64,000 bases of DNA, taken from Azospirillum sp. OGB3 (GTDB lineage Bacteria > Pseudomonadota > Alphaproteobacteria > Azospirillales > Azospirillaceae). Position numbers and translations under genes: made by a program. Of this stretch, positions 44,018 to 52,789 are shown piece by piece. Below the pieces are notes generated by a model. The model had not been told where the DNA came from and did not search any database. It was given only the letters and a program-made list of their open reading frames with translations. Each line of letters begins with the position of its first letter. Within the stretch, counting starts at the first letter, position 1. The stretch is taken from the NCBI RefSeq assembly GCF_014192915.1, contig NZ_JACHYN010000002.1, forward strand, positions 62,001 to 126,000. The letters run 5' to 3'.

Positions 44018-45361
44018 TCAGGCCGTCTCTCCCGCGAGGCGCTTTTGCGCGCGGGTTCGGCCGATCAGGGGTAGCAGGTTCTTCAATTCCGGTCCATGGT
44101 CCCGCCCGGTGAGGGCCCGGCGCAGGGGGAGGAACAAATCCTTGCCCTTCCGACCCGTCTTCGCCTTCACCGCACCCGTCCAGGTGCCCCAGGTGGAGAG
44201 GTCCCACGGCTCATCCGGCAGCAGGGCCGCCGCCTCGGCGAGGAAGGCGGGATCGTCCGCCGCCGGGGCGACCGGGGCGTGGGTCACCGCCCACCAGTCG
44301 CGGGCCTCCGCGACGCGCGACAGGTTGGGGCGCACCGCCTCCCAGAAGGCGGCGTCGGCATCATCCAGACCCAGCGCGGCCAGTTCCCCGGACACCCGCT
44401 CGAAGGGCAGCAGGTGGAGGATGCGGGCGTTCAGCCGCAGCAGCTCCTCCGGGTCGAACTTCGGGGTGGCGCGCGACACCTTGGCGATGTCGAACTCGGC
44501 CACCAGCTCGTCCAGCGTCAGCCGAGGCTCGATGGCGTCGGAGGTGCCGAGCTTGGCGAGCAGGCTGGCCAGCGCCATCGGCTCGATCCCCTCCTCCTCG
44601 CGCAAGGACGCCACCGACAGGCTGCCCAGCCGCTTGGACAGGCCCTGTCCCGTCGCGTCGGTCAGCAGCGGCAGATGGGCGAAGACCGGGATGGCCCCAC
44701 CAACCGCCTCGAAGATCTGGATCTGCACCGCCGTGTTGGCGACGTGGTCCTCGCCCCGGATGACGTGGGTGATGGCGAGGTCGGCGTCGTCCACCACGCT
44801 GGTAAGCGTGTAGAGCGGGCGCCCGTCCTCGCGGATCAGCACGGGATCGCTGAGCGCGGAGCCTTCGAAATGCACCGGCCCGCGCACGAGGTCGGTCCAT
44901 TCGACCGGTTTGTGCTCCAGCTTGAAGCGCCAGTGCGGCTTGCGCCCCTCCGACTCCAGGCGGGCGCGGTCGGCGTCGCTCAGGCGGAGCGCCGCCCGGT
45001 CGTAGATCGGCGGACGGCCCTGCGAGACGAGGCTGGCGCGCTTGAGGTTCAGCTCCTCCGGCGTCTCGTAGCAGGGGTAGAGCCGGCCGGACGCCTTCAG
45101 CGCCGCCGCCACCGCGTCGTAGCGGCCGTAGCGGTCGCTTTCCCGCGCGAAGCGGTCCCAGGTCAGGCCGAGCCAGGTCAGGTCCCGCTCGATCCCCTCC
45201 GCGTATTCCGGCTTGGACCGCTCCTCGTCCGTGTCGTCGAGGCGCAGCAGGAAATTGCCGCCCGCCTTGTGCGCGAACAGCCAGTTGACGAGCGCAAGGC
45301 GCACATTGCCGACATGGAGGAGACCGGTCGGGCTGGGGGCGAAGCGGACGGCGACGGACAT
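44018..45361 (-). CDS. gltX: Glutamyl-tRNA synthetase
   Basis: This 447-residue class I synthetase begins [30 protein letters not shown] (HIGH equivalent HVGN), with [20 protein letters not shown] and the KMSKS-equivalent [11 protein letters not shown]. The anticodon-binding C-terminal domain is present. Alphaproteobacteria often carry two GltX paralogues, one of which mischarges tRNA-Gln; which one this is cannot be told. The ATG at 45361 gives the standard N-terminus. It is divergent from ipdC across a 401-bp gap. Confidence 0.95.
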   Translation of the reverse strand: MSVAVRFAPSPTGLLHVGNVRLALVNWLFAHKAGGNFLLRLDDTDEERSKPEYAEGIERDLTWLGLTWDRFARESDRYGRYDAVAAALKASGRLYPCYETPEELNLKRASLVSQGRPPIYDRAALRLSDADRARLESEGRKPHWRFKLEHKPVEWTDLVRGPVHFEGSALSDPVLIREDGRPLYTLTSVVDDADLAITHVIRGEDHVANTAVQIQIFEAVGGAIPVFAHLPLLTDATGQGLSKRLGSLSVASLREEEGIEPMALASLLAKLGTSDAIEPRLTLDELVAEFDIAKVSRATPKFDPEELLRLNARILHLLPFERVSGELAALGLDDADAAFWEAVRPNLSRVAEARDWWAVTHAPVAPAADDPAFLAEAAALLPDEPWDLSTWGTWTGAVKAKTGRKGKDLFLPLRRALTGRDHGPELKNLLPLIGRTRAQKRLAGETA

Positions 45362-45470
45362 GCGGGCATCATTCGAAAGTCGGGAACAGGGCGGCAGTCG
45401 TAGCACGCCGCGCGCCCGTCCGAAAGACGCCCATCAGGCGCCAAGGGGCCTATCGCGTTTGGAGAAGAAT

Positions 45471-45610
45471 CCCTCTCCCGCCCCGGGAGAGGGTGGCGCC
45501 GAAGGTGCCGGGTGAGGGTCGTCCGAGGATCAATCCGCTGATCCTTGGCGATACCCTCACCCTTCCCACGCTTCGCGTGGGCCCCTTCCCTCTCCCGGGA
45601 CGGGAGAGGG
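45471..45610. repeat. 140-bp multi-hairpin dispersed repeat, copy B, in the gltX-ipdC gap
   Basis: It runs from CCCTCTCCCG (45471) to CGGGAGAGGG (45610). In order it contains a terminal hairpin, GGTGAGGGT/ACCCTCACC flanking an inner AGGATCA/TGATCCT hairpin, CCCACGC-TTC-GCGTGGG, and a second terminal hairpin. In reverse complement it matches 30264-30403 part for part. It ends 47 bp before the ipdC promoter palindrome. I recall a strain-specific insertion of about 150 bp reported in this promoter region (Sp245 versus Sp7); this element would fit it. Confidence 0.88.
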
Positions 45611-45657
45611 GATGTCAAGCGCGGCCTCCACCCCTCCACAATTTCCGGCGCACATGG

Positions 45658-45677
45658 ATTGTTTCGATTGAAACAAT
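45658..45677 (+). promoter_or_regulatory. ipdC promoter palindrome
   Basis: ATTGTTTC-GATT-GAAACAAT is a perfect 8-bp inverted repeat with a 4-bp spacer, 85 bp upstream of the ipdC ATG. A dyad of this sequence (spacer GAAT as I remember) was described as a control element of the A. brasilense ipdC promoter. AT-rich against its surroundings, it may also overlap the core promoter. Confidence 0.82.
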
Positions 45678-45707
45678 TCTTGCGCGGAGCGGTGGCGGAG
45701 GCGATGC

Positions 45708-45713
45708 TGTCCC
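45708..45713 (+). promoter_or_regulatory. TGTCCC auxin-response-like element in the ipdC leader
   Basis: TGTCCC lies 50 bp before the ipdC start. The same hexamer was noted in the auxin-inducible A. brasilense ipdC promoter for its likeness to plant auxin-response elements. A six-base match alone is weak, but position and gene context support it. Confidence 0.55.
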
Positions 45714-45762
45714 TCTGTGCGGGTTTTCGGCCCGCGAAACCAATTGGAACGGGAGAGCGGCC

Positions 45763-47400
45763 ATGAAGCTGGCCGAAGCCCTGCTGCGCGCGCTGAAGGA
45801 TCGCGGCGCACAGGCCATGTTCGGGATTCCGGGCGACTTCGCCTTGCCCTTCTTCAAGGTGGCGGAGGAAACGCAAATCCTGCCCCTCCACACGCTGAGC
45901 CACGAGCCGGCGGTGGGCTTCGCGGCGGACGCGGCGGCGCGTTACAGTTCGACGCTGGGGGTGGCGGCGGTCACCTACGGGGCGGGCGCCTTCAACATGG
46001 TGAACGCGGTGGCCGGCGCCTACGCCGAGAAGTCGCCGGTTGTCGTCATCTCCGGCGCGCCGGGCACGACGGAGGGCAATGCCGGCCTGCTGCTGCACCA
46101 CCAGGGCCGCACGCTGGACACGCAGTTCCAGGTGTTCAAGGAGATCACCGTAGCCCAGGCTCGGCTGGACGACCCGGCCAAGGCTCCGGCGGAGATCGCC
46201 CGCGTGCTGGGGGCCGCCCGCGCTTTGTCGCGCCCGGTCTATCTGGAAATTCCCCGCAACATGGTCAACGCCAAGGTCGAGCCGGTGGGCGCCGACCCCG
46301 CCTGGCCGGTGGACCGCGACGCGCTGGCCGCCTGCGCCGACGAGGTTCTGGCGGCCATGCGCTCGGCCACGTCGCCGGTGCTGATGGTCTGCGTCGAGGT
46401 CCGCCGCTACGGGCTGGAGGCCAAGGTGGCGGAGCTGGCGCAGCGGCTGGGCGTGCCGGTGGTCACCACCTTCATGGGGCGCGGCCTGCTGGCCGACGCG
46501 CCGACCCCGCCGCTCGGCACCTACATCGGCGTGGCGGGCGACGCGGAGATCACCCGGCTGGTCGAGGAGTCGGACGGGTTGTTCCTGCTCGGCGCCATCC
46601 TCAGCGACACCAACTTCGCGGTGTCCCAGCGCAAGATCGACCTGCGCAAGACCATCCACGCCTTCGACCGGGCGGTGACCCTGGGCTATCACACCTACGC
46701 CGACATCCCGCTGGGCGGGCTGGTGGACGCGCTGCTGGAGCGGTTGCCGCCGTCCGACCGGACGACCCGCGGCAAGGAGCCCCACGCCTATCCGACCGGC
46801 CTGCAGGCGGACGGCGAACCGATCGCCCCGATGGACATCGCCCGCGCCGTCAACGACCGCGTCCGCGCCGGGCAGGAGCCGCTGCTGATCGCCGCGGACA
46901 TGGGCGACTGCCTGTTCACCGCGATGGACATGATCGACGCCGGGCTGATGGCGCCGGGCTATTACGCGGGCATGGGCTTCGGCGTGCCGGCGGGCATCGG
47001 GGCGCAGTGCGTGTCGGGCGGCAAGCGCATCCTGACCGTGGTCGGCGACGGCGCCTTCCAGATGACCGGGTGGGAGCTTGGCAACTGCCGACGGCTGGGC
47101 ATCGACCCCATCGTGATCCTGTTCAACAACGCCAGTTGGGAGATGCTGCGCACCTTCCAGCCCGAATCCGCCTTCAACGACCTGGACGACTGGCGCTTCG
47201 CCGACATGGCGGCGGGCATGGGCGGCGATGGCGTCCGCGTGCGCACGCGGGCGGAGTTGAAGGCGGCGCTGGACAAGGCCTTCGCCACGCGCGGGCGCTT
47301 CCAGCTGATCGAGGCGATGATCCCGCGCGGCGTGCTGTCCGACACGCTGGCCCGCTTCGTCCAGGGGCAGAAGCGCCTGCACGCAGCACCCCGGGAGTAA
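45763..47400 (+). CDS. ipdC: Indole-3-pyruvate / phenylpyruvate decarboxylase
   Basis: This 545-residue ThDP-dependent enzyme starts MKLAEALLRALKDRGAQAMF. The Pyr domain holds the ThDP-activating Glu in HTLSHEPAVGFAADAAAR, and the PP domain has the GDG...NN motif (VVGDGAFQMTGWE through IVILFNNASW). Length and sequence agree with the A. brasilense IpdC I remember. It decarboxylates indole-3-pyruvate and phenylpyruvate to the aldehydes, the key step to indole-3-acetic acid. GGGAGAGCGG precedes the ATG. It is probably induced by auxin through the upstream dyad and TGTCCC element. A hairpin at 47491 follows. Confidence 0.97.
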   Translation: MKLAEALLRALKDRGAQAMFGIPGDFALPFFKVAEETQILPLHTLSHEPAVGFAADAAARYSSTLGVAAVTYGAGAFNMVNAVAGAYAEKSPVVVISGAPGTTEGNAGLLLHHQGRTLDTQFQVFKEITVAQARLDDPAKAPAEIARVLGAARALSRPVYLEIPRNMVNAKVEPVGADPAWPVDRDALAACADEVLAAMRSATSPVLMVCVEVRRYGLEAKVAELAQRLGVPVVTTFMGRGLLADAPTPPLGTYIGVAGDAEITRLVEESDGLFLLGAILSDTNFAVSQRKIDLRKTIHAFDRAVTLGYHTYADIPLGGLVDALLERLPPSDRTTRGKEPHAYPTGLQADGEPIAPMDIARAVNDRVRAGQEPLLIAADMGDCLFTAMDMIDAGLMAPGYYAGMGFGVPAGIGAQCVSGGKRILTVVGDGAFQMTGWELGNCRRLGIDPIVILFNNASWEMLRTFQPESAFNDLDDWRFADMAAGMGGDGVRVRTRAELKAALDKAFATRGRFQLIEAMIPRGVLSDTLARFVQGQKRLHAAPRE

Positions 47401-47490
47401 GGGGCGGGAACCGCGTCCGCAGGCTGGCGGCCAGCCACCCAACGATCGGGATTGCCCGCTAAGCCGTTGTCGCGCTTGCGCTTGGAGCGA

Positions 47491-47521
47491 GGTGCCGAAG
47501 CGAAATACCCCCTTCGGCACC
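47491..47521 (+). terminator. Hairpin downstream of ipdC
   Basis: A perfect 10-bp stem GGTGCCGAAG / CTTCGGCACC encloses an 11-nt loop, 90 bp after the ipdC stop. No T-run follows. A smaller hairpin (GGCTGG/CCAGCC) lies between it and the stop. Confidence 0.5.
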
Positions 47522-47604
47522 GCCGCGGCGCAACAATTCGTTAACCATAAAAGCCCACCCTGTCCCTGCTTTCGGGCAGAATTTATTCAGGGACGAGGAC
47601 GGCG

Positions 47605-48174
47605 ATGACCTGCATTGTTGGCTTGGTGGACGGCGATCGTGTGTGGATGGGCGGTGACAGCGCGGGCGTGAACGGCCTGGACATCACCGTACGCGCGGAC
47701 ACCAAGGTGTTCCGCAACGCCGATCTGCTGATCGGCTTCACCAGCAGCTTCCGCATGGGCCAGCTTCTGCATTACCGGCTGGAGCCGCCGCACCGCGACC
47801 CCGAGGCCGACGTCTTCCGCTACATGGTCGTCGATTTCGTGGACGCCGTGCGCGGCTGCCTGAAGGACGGCGGCTACGCCCACCGCTCCAACGACGTGGA
47901 GACCGGCGGCACCTTCATGGTCGGGTACGAGGGGCGGCTCTTCTCGATCCAGTCCGACTATCAGGTGGGCGAGGCGGTGCGCGGTTATCACGCCATCGGC
48001 TGCGGGTCCGACTACGCGCTGGGCTCGCTCGCCTCCACGGTCGGCCTGCCGGCGGAGGAGCGGGTGCTGAAGGCGCTGGAATGCGCCGAGCTGTTCAGCG
48101 GCGGCGTGCGCGCGCCCTTCACCATCCAGTCGATGGTTCGCCGCCCGCATCTGGCGCTGACCGAAGCGGCGTAA
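47605..48174 (+). CDS. Ntn-hydrolase-like (proteasome-fold) protein
   Basis: The 189-residue protein starts MTCIVGLVDGDRVWMGGDSAGVNG, which resembles the N-terminus of proteasome beta/HslV-type Ntn hydrolases: a Thr/Cys right after Met, then the strand-turn WMGGDSAG, and later FTIQSMVRRPHLAL. Residue 2 (Thr) or 3 (Cys) could be the nucleophile after Met removal. GAGTGETGGTFMVGYEGRLFSIQ-like strands continue the fold. Substrate unknown. It follows ipdC by 204 bp with its own leader. I recall iaaC reported at this position in Sp245; this is not that gene. Confidence 0.7.
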   Translation: MTCIVGLVDGDRVWMGGDSAGVNGLDITVRADTKVFRNADLLIGFTSSFRMGQLLHYRLEPPHRDPEADVFRYMVVDFVDAVRGCLKDGGYAHRSNDVETGGTFMVGYEGRLFSIQSDYQVGEAVRGYHAIGCGSDYALGSLASTVGLPAEERVLKALECAELFSGGVRAPFTIQSMVRRPHLALTEAA

Positions 48175-48331
48175 AGCCACAATAAAAATCAGGACTTCCC
48201 GCGCCGTTTTCGCCATCCGGCAAGACGGCGCGAAGTCATGCCTGCGCCATGGCAAACTGTGTTATAGGGACGGCGCTCCGTCCGCCAGAGATGGAGAAGA
48301 AAAAGACCATAAATACAGTGGGTGCTAGAGA

Positions 48332-48568
48332 ATGGTGGACCAAACTGTTGGTGATGCGGATCGTTTGATCGGCGAAGAGTCGCGCGATGTCTCGGGTCAT
48401 GTGCATGGCCTGCCGGCTTACTGCAATTCGCCTTACTTCGTGTTCCCGGCACTGATCCTTCTGCTGATCATGCCGCTGTCGATCCTTTTCCACCCGTCCT
48501 GGATCGTTCCGCTGGCCGAGCTGTACGCGGTCGGCATGATGGTGACGATCATCCGCCTGACGCGCTGA
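48332..48568 (+). CDS. Small membrane protein, hypothetical
   Basis: The 78-residue product has a hydrophilic N-terminus (MVDQTVGDADRLIGEESRDV) and two hydrophobic segments (YFVFPALILLLIMPLSILF and VPLAELYAVGMMVTIIRL). The ribosome site is weak (GTGCTAGAGA). It is isolated, convergent with the hybrid kinase gene. I do not recognise the family. Confidence 0.5.
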   Translation: MVDQTVGDADRLIGEESRDVSGHVHGLPAYCNSPYFVFPALILLLIMPLSILFHPSWIVPLAELYAVGMMVTIIRLTR

Positions 48569-48645
48569 CGCGTCGGCCTTCCCCCGCCCCGGCCTTTCGC
48601 TCCCGCTTCCCAGGGAACGGCCGGGGTGGAGCCCATTCCGTCTCC

Positions 48646-51372
48646 TTACGCCAGCAGGCCCGTCATCACCGCGCGGAGCTGCGCCGGCCTCACCGGCTTG
48701 TTCAGCACGTGGCAGCCCTTGGCCTGCGCCTCCTCCACCACCTCGGCGGTGCGGTTGGCGGTGATCAGGACCGACGGCAGGTCCGCCCCGCAACGCTCGC
48801 GCACCCGCGCGATCTCGGTGAAGCCGATCACCCCGTCGTCCAGGTGGTAGTCGGCGAACAGCACGTCCGGGGCCACCGCCCCAAGCCCGGCCAGCGCCTC
48901 ATCGCCCGACGCCGCGGTGGCGACGCTGCACCCCCAGCCCTCCAGAAGCGCGCGCATCCCGGCCAGCACCGCCGGCTCGTTGTCGATCACCAGCACCCGG
49001 GTGCCGGCCAGCCGGTTCGAGGCCGTCTGCACCGGCGCCTCCAGCGCGCGCACCGGGCGCGCGTAGCGCCCGAAGGGCACCGTCACCGCGAAGACCGACC
49101 CCCGGCCCGGCTGCGACCGCACGGTGATCGGGTGGTCGAGCATCCGCGCCACCCGCTCCACGATGGCGAGACCGAGGCCCATGCCGCGCACCCGCTCGTT
49201 GGCGCAGGGCGTGTCGAGGCGGCGGAACTCCTGAAAGATCTCGTCCAGCTTGTCGGCGGGCACGCCGGGGCCGGTGTCCCAGACCTCAATCCGCAAACCT
49301 TCCGGCGTCCGCCGGCAGCCGACCAGCACGCGCCCGGCGCCGCCCCGCGCCGCCCTCTTCGCCTGGGTGTAGCGCAGGGCGTTGGACAGGAAGTTCTGCA
49401 AGATCCGGCGCAGCAGACGGATGTCGCTGCGCACCACGGCGTGGCTGGGCACGACGCAGAGGTCCAGGCCCCGCTCCTTCGCCACCGCCGCGTATTCGGT
49501 GGCCAGCGCGCCGAACAGGCTCTTGATCGGGAAATCGGCGATCTCCGGCCGCACCGCCCCGGCGTCCAGCTTGGAAATGTCCAGCAACGCCGACAGCAGG
49601 TCCTCGACCGAGGCCAGGGCGACGTCGATGTTGTCGACCAGCCCGCGGTTGGGCTCCGGCTGCTCCAGGTCGCCCAGCGCCGAGACGAACAGCCGCGCCG
49701 CGTTCAGCGGTTGCAGCAGGTCGTGGCTGGCGGCCGCCAGGAAGCGCGTCTTGGACAGGTTGGCCTGCTCCGCCTCCGCCTTGGCCAGCCGCAGCGCCTC
49801 CTCCGCGGCGATGCGCTCGGCGATCTCCTGCTGGAGCTGGCTGTTGAGGCGTGTCAGCTCGGCGGTGCGCTCGACGACGCGGCGCTCCAGGCTGTCCTTG
49901 GCGTCGGCCAGCGCCTCCGCCGCCATGCGCCGCTCGGTGATGTCGTGGATCAGGCCGAAATAGCCCAGAACCTCCGGCTTGCCGCCGCCGCGCCGCTCGC
50001 CGAAATGCGGGATGTAGGTGGCGACGGCGTAGCGCGGCGCTCCGTTCTCGCCGGGCAGCTCCAGGTCGAAGGTCACCTCCTCGCCGGCCAGCGCGCGCAG
50101 CACGTAGGAGCGCCGCACCTCGTAATACAGGTCGCCCAGCGCCGCCCACATGGGCTGGCCCTCGATCTCCTCGCGCTTGCGGTTGAACCAGCCCTCGTAG
50201 GCCTTGTTGACGAAGCGGAAGCGCTGCTCGGCGTCGACATAGGCGATCAGCGCCGGCACCGCGTCGGTGACCAGCCGGATGCGCTCCTCGCTGTCGCGCA
50301 GCGCCTGCTCGGCCCGCTTGCGCTCGGTGATGTCGGTGAAGGTCAGGACGAAGCCGCCGCCCGGCATGGGGTTGCGGCTGATCTCCAGCACCGTGCCGTC
50401 CAGCCAGGGCTGCTCGACGAGGCAGCTCGGCATCATCAGCGCCTTCAGCGACAGGCCGCGGTCGCCGAGGGCCGCGTGGTGCAGCACGAAGTCGGCGAAG
50501 CCCGCCCCGCGCTCCGCCACCTTGGCGGGCAGGCGCAACAGGCCGGTGAAGCGCTCGTTCCAGGCGACCAGCCGCTGGTCGCGGTCGTACACCCCGACCC
50601 CCTGGGCGATGTTGTCCAGCGTCGCCTGGAGGAGCGCCGACTTCTCGGCCAGCTCGCGCTCGCGGCGGCGGGTCTCATGCTCCTTGATGTCGGTGATGTC
50701 GGTGTAGACGCCGACCACCCCGCCGTCGCGGGTCCGCCGCTCGTTGACCTGGACCCAGCGCCCGTCGGCCAGCCGGTAGACGTAGGGACCCTTCAGCGCC
50801 CGGTGCTGGGCCAGCCGTTCCGACAGCCAGCGGTCGGGCCGCGGGTAGGCGTCGGCGATGGTGCGCGAGGAGGCGGCCAGCTCGGCGATCTCCTGGAAGC
50901 GGATGCCCGGCAGGATGCGGTCGCGGATTTCCGGCCACAGGGCCAGATACTTGCTGTTGCACAGGACCAGCCGGTCGTCGGCGTCGAAGATGGCGAAGCC
51001 CTCGTTGACCGACTCGATGGCCTCCGACAGGCGGCCGCGCATGGTGTCGGCCAGCTCCTTGGCGCGGGCCAGCGCACGGTGGCTGTCCTCCAGCTCGCGC
51101 AGGGCGCGTTCCAGTTCCAGCGTGCGCTCGCGCACCTTCTGCTCAAGGACGATGGCGGTCTGGAACAGGGAGAAGGCGCCCCCCTGCACGTCCATCGACC
51201 GCTCCACCCGGTCCATCAGCACCTGATTGATGCGGCGGAGCTTGGCGTTCTCGCGCTCCAGCGCCTCCAGCCGCTTGTCCTCGCCGGTGGGGGGAGGGGT
51301 GGCTGGAATGGTGGCGGGCGGTGTTTCAGCGGGTGGGCGGGACGGTTCCCGCCAGTCGAAGATGAGCGTCAT
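48646..51372 (-). CDS. PAS-rich hybrid histidine kinase, NahK-like
   Basis: The 908-residue soluble protein has an N-terminal coiled coil (about 30-110, with KVRERTLELERALREL), three PAS domains (AIESVNEGFAIFDADDRLVLCN; DNIAQGVGVYDRDQRLVAWN; DAVPALIAYVDAEQRFRFVN), a second coiled coil, the H-box AAASHDLLQPLNAARLF, an HATPase (NFLSNALRY, WDTGPGVP, GMGLGLAIV) and a C-terminal receiver (LFADYHLDD, phospho-Asp). This order is like Pseudomonas NahK. Its start overlaps the FIST gene by 4 bp (ATGA), implying they act together, as NosP with NahK. Confidence 0.9.
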   Translation of the reverse strand: MTLIFDWREPSRPPAETPPATIPATPPPTGEDKRLEALERENAKLRRINQVLMDRVERSMDVQGGAFSLFQTAIVLEQKVRERTLELERALRELEDSHRALARAKELADTMRGRLSEAIESVNEGFAIFDADDRLVLCNSKYLALWPEIRDRILPGIRFQEIAELAASSRTIADAYPRPDRWLSERLAQHRALKGPYVYRLADGRWVQVNERRTRDGGVVGVYTDITDIKEHETRRRERELAEKSALLQATLDNIAQGVGVYDRDQRLVAWNERFTGLLRLPAKVAERGAGFADFVLHHAALGDRGLSLKALMMPSCLVEQPWLDGTVLEISRNPMPGGGFVLTFTDITERKRAEQALRDSEERIRLVTDAVPALIAYVDAEQRFRFVNKAYEGWFNRKREEIEGQPMWAALGDLYYEVRRSYVLRALAGEEVTFDLELPGENGAPRYAVATYIPHFGERRGGGKPEVLGYFGLIHDITERRMAAEALADAKDSLERRVVERTAELTRLNSQLQQEIAERIAAEEALRLAKAEAEQANLSKTRFLAAASHDLLQPLNAARLFVSALGDLEQPEPNRGLVDNIDVALASVEDLLSALLDISKLDAGAVRPEIADFPIKSLFGALATEYAAVAKERGLDLCVVPSHAVVRSDIRLLRRILQNFLSNALRYTQAKRAARGGAGRVLVGCRRTPEGLRIEVWDTGPGVPADKLDEIFQEFRRLDTPCANERVRGMGLGLAIVERVARMLDHPITVRSQPGRGSVFAVTVPFGRYARPVRALEAPVQTASNRLAGTRVLVIDNEPAVLAGMRALLEGWGCSVATAASGDEALAGLGAVAPDVLFADYHLDDGVIGFTEIARVRERCGADLPSVLITANRTAEVVEEAQAKGCHVLNKPVRPAQLRAVMTGLLA

Positions 51373-52643
51373 CGCGCACCTATCGCGACACCGGTGAAGG
51401 TCTGGTTGACGTGCATGGCGTTGTACTGCTCGCCGTAGGCGCAGAAGCCGACGACGTTGTGCCGCGCCAGCGCCGCTGACATGACGTGCTTGAGCTGCCG
51501 CTGCTCCAGCTCCAGCCGGCGCAGGATGCAGTCGCAGCCGAGCACGAGGTCGGGCGGCCCGCCGACCTCCGCGGCCAGCTTGCGCATCATCTCCTCAAGG
51601 TTCTCCACCGGGTCGACGCCGCGGGCGACGGTCAGCACGATCCCCTCGTCGATGGCGCAGTAGAAGGTCAGGCTCTCGTCGTCGTTGACCTTCTGGATGG
51701 AGCGGACATGGTATTCGCCCCCCACCCGCACGACGACGGGATAGGCGGCGAAGATCAGGGGGGTCAGCGGCTCCCCCTCCAGCCCGACCATGCGGGCGTA
51801 CTCGCGGCCCGCCGGCTCGGCGTTGATCTCGGTGACGATGCGGCGCTGCGGATCGGCCCCGGTCACCACCATCTTGGCGTCGGACGCCACGAAATGCTCG
51901 GTCCGGAAGACCACGAAGCGGCGCGCCGTGGTGACCAGCATCAGCACGGCGGCGTTGGTGTGGAACCGCCCCTCGTGCAGGACGAAGGTGCGCTCGAACC
52001 GCAGCTCGTCCCCGGCGGAGCCGCCGAACAGCGGGATGTCCATCAGCACGCTGTGCAGCGCGCTGACCACCATCTCCTCCGCCCGCGACATGCCGTCGAT
52101 CATCAGAAAGGCGAAGCTGCCATGGTCGGGGAAGGCGTCGGTCCGGGCGGCCAAGGCGACGTCGCGCTGCTCCATCAGGTTGCGCAGGACGCGCGGCGCC
52201 TCGGCGATGGAGAAGCGGTCGAGGTCGTCGATGCGCTGGGTGGCGATGGTGAAGTCGGCGCGCGGGAAGCCGATCCCGACCAGCGACCCGGCGGCATAGC
52301 CGAAGGGCGTGATCTCCCCCGCCGTGGTGCAGCCGACCACGGGCACCGGCCCGAACAGCTCGGCCAGCGCCGCCGCCAGCTCCACCCGGTCGTAATGGGC
52401 GGAGCAGAAGACCAGCACCATCTCCAGCTCCGCGGCGGCGGCGGGGTTCCCCCCGCACAGCCCCTCGAACAGGTCACGCGCGGCGGCGGGGGCGTCCTCC
52501 GCCATCGAGACGGCCCGCGGCAGGGACGGGCTGGGCGCGCTGGGCACAGAGGCGCTGGGCGGAGCATCGGAGAGGAGAGCGTCCGAGGCCGGATGGCTGG
52601 TCACAATGCGGGTCCCGAAAAGCATCGGCATGGCATCCAACAC
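51369..52643 (-). CDS. FIST-domain sensor protein, NosP-like
   Basis: The 424-residue protein has an N-terminal FIST domain (about 70-260: LVFCSAHYDRVELAAALAELFGPVPVVGCTTAGEITPFGY, FAFLMIDGMSRAEEMVVSALH, PLFGGSAGDELRFERTFVL) and a FIST-C domain (265-415: REYARMVGLEGEPLTPLIFA, LVLGCDCILRRLELEQR, GFCAYGEQYNAMHVNQTFTGVAIG). FIST proteins sense small ligands; NosP of this class binds heme and NO and controls NahK. The longest start is GTG at 52643; ATGs at 52631 and 52625 are alternatives. Overlapping the kinase gene supports a sensor-kinase pair. Confidence 0.88.
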   Translation of the reverse strand: MLDAMPMLFGTRIVTSHPASDALLSDAPPSASVPSAPSPSLPRAVSMAEDAPAAARDLFEGLCGGNPAAAAELEMVLVFCSAHYDRVELAAALAELFGPVPVVGCTTAGEITPFGYAAGSLVGIGFPRADFTIATQRIDDLDRFSIAEAPRVLRNLMEQRDVALAARTDAFPDHGSFAFLMIDGMSRAEEMVVSALHSVLMDIPLFGGSAGDELRFERTFVLHEGRFHTNAAVLMLVTTARRFVVFRTEHFVASDAKMVVTGADPQRRIVTEINAEPAGREYARMVGLEGEPLTPLIFAAYPVVVRVGGEYHVRSIQKVNDDESLTFYCAIDEGIVLTVARGVDPVENLEEMMRKLAAEVGGPPDLVLGCDCILRRLELEQRQLKHVMSAALARHNVVGFCAYGEQYNAMHVNQTFTGVAIGAR

Positions 52644-52789
52644 CCCAGACAGCCACCCGACGCCGGAAGGCCGGCCGGGGAATGTGGGCGGATGACCTAT
52701 AGGTTACTTCAGCGCCGCCCGCCGGGCAAAGCCGGCGCGGGGGTGCGGGCATGCGACCATCGTCTAAGAAAGCTTGGCGTTGCCCATGC

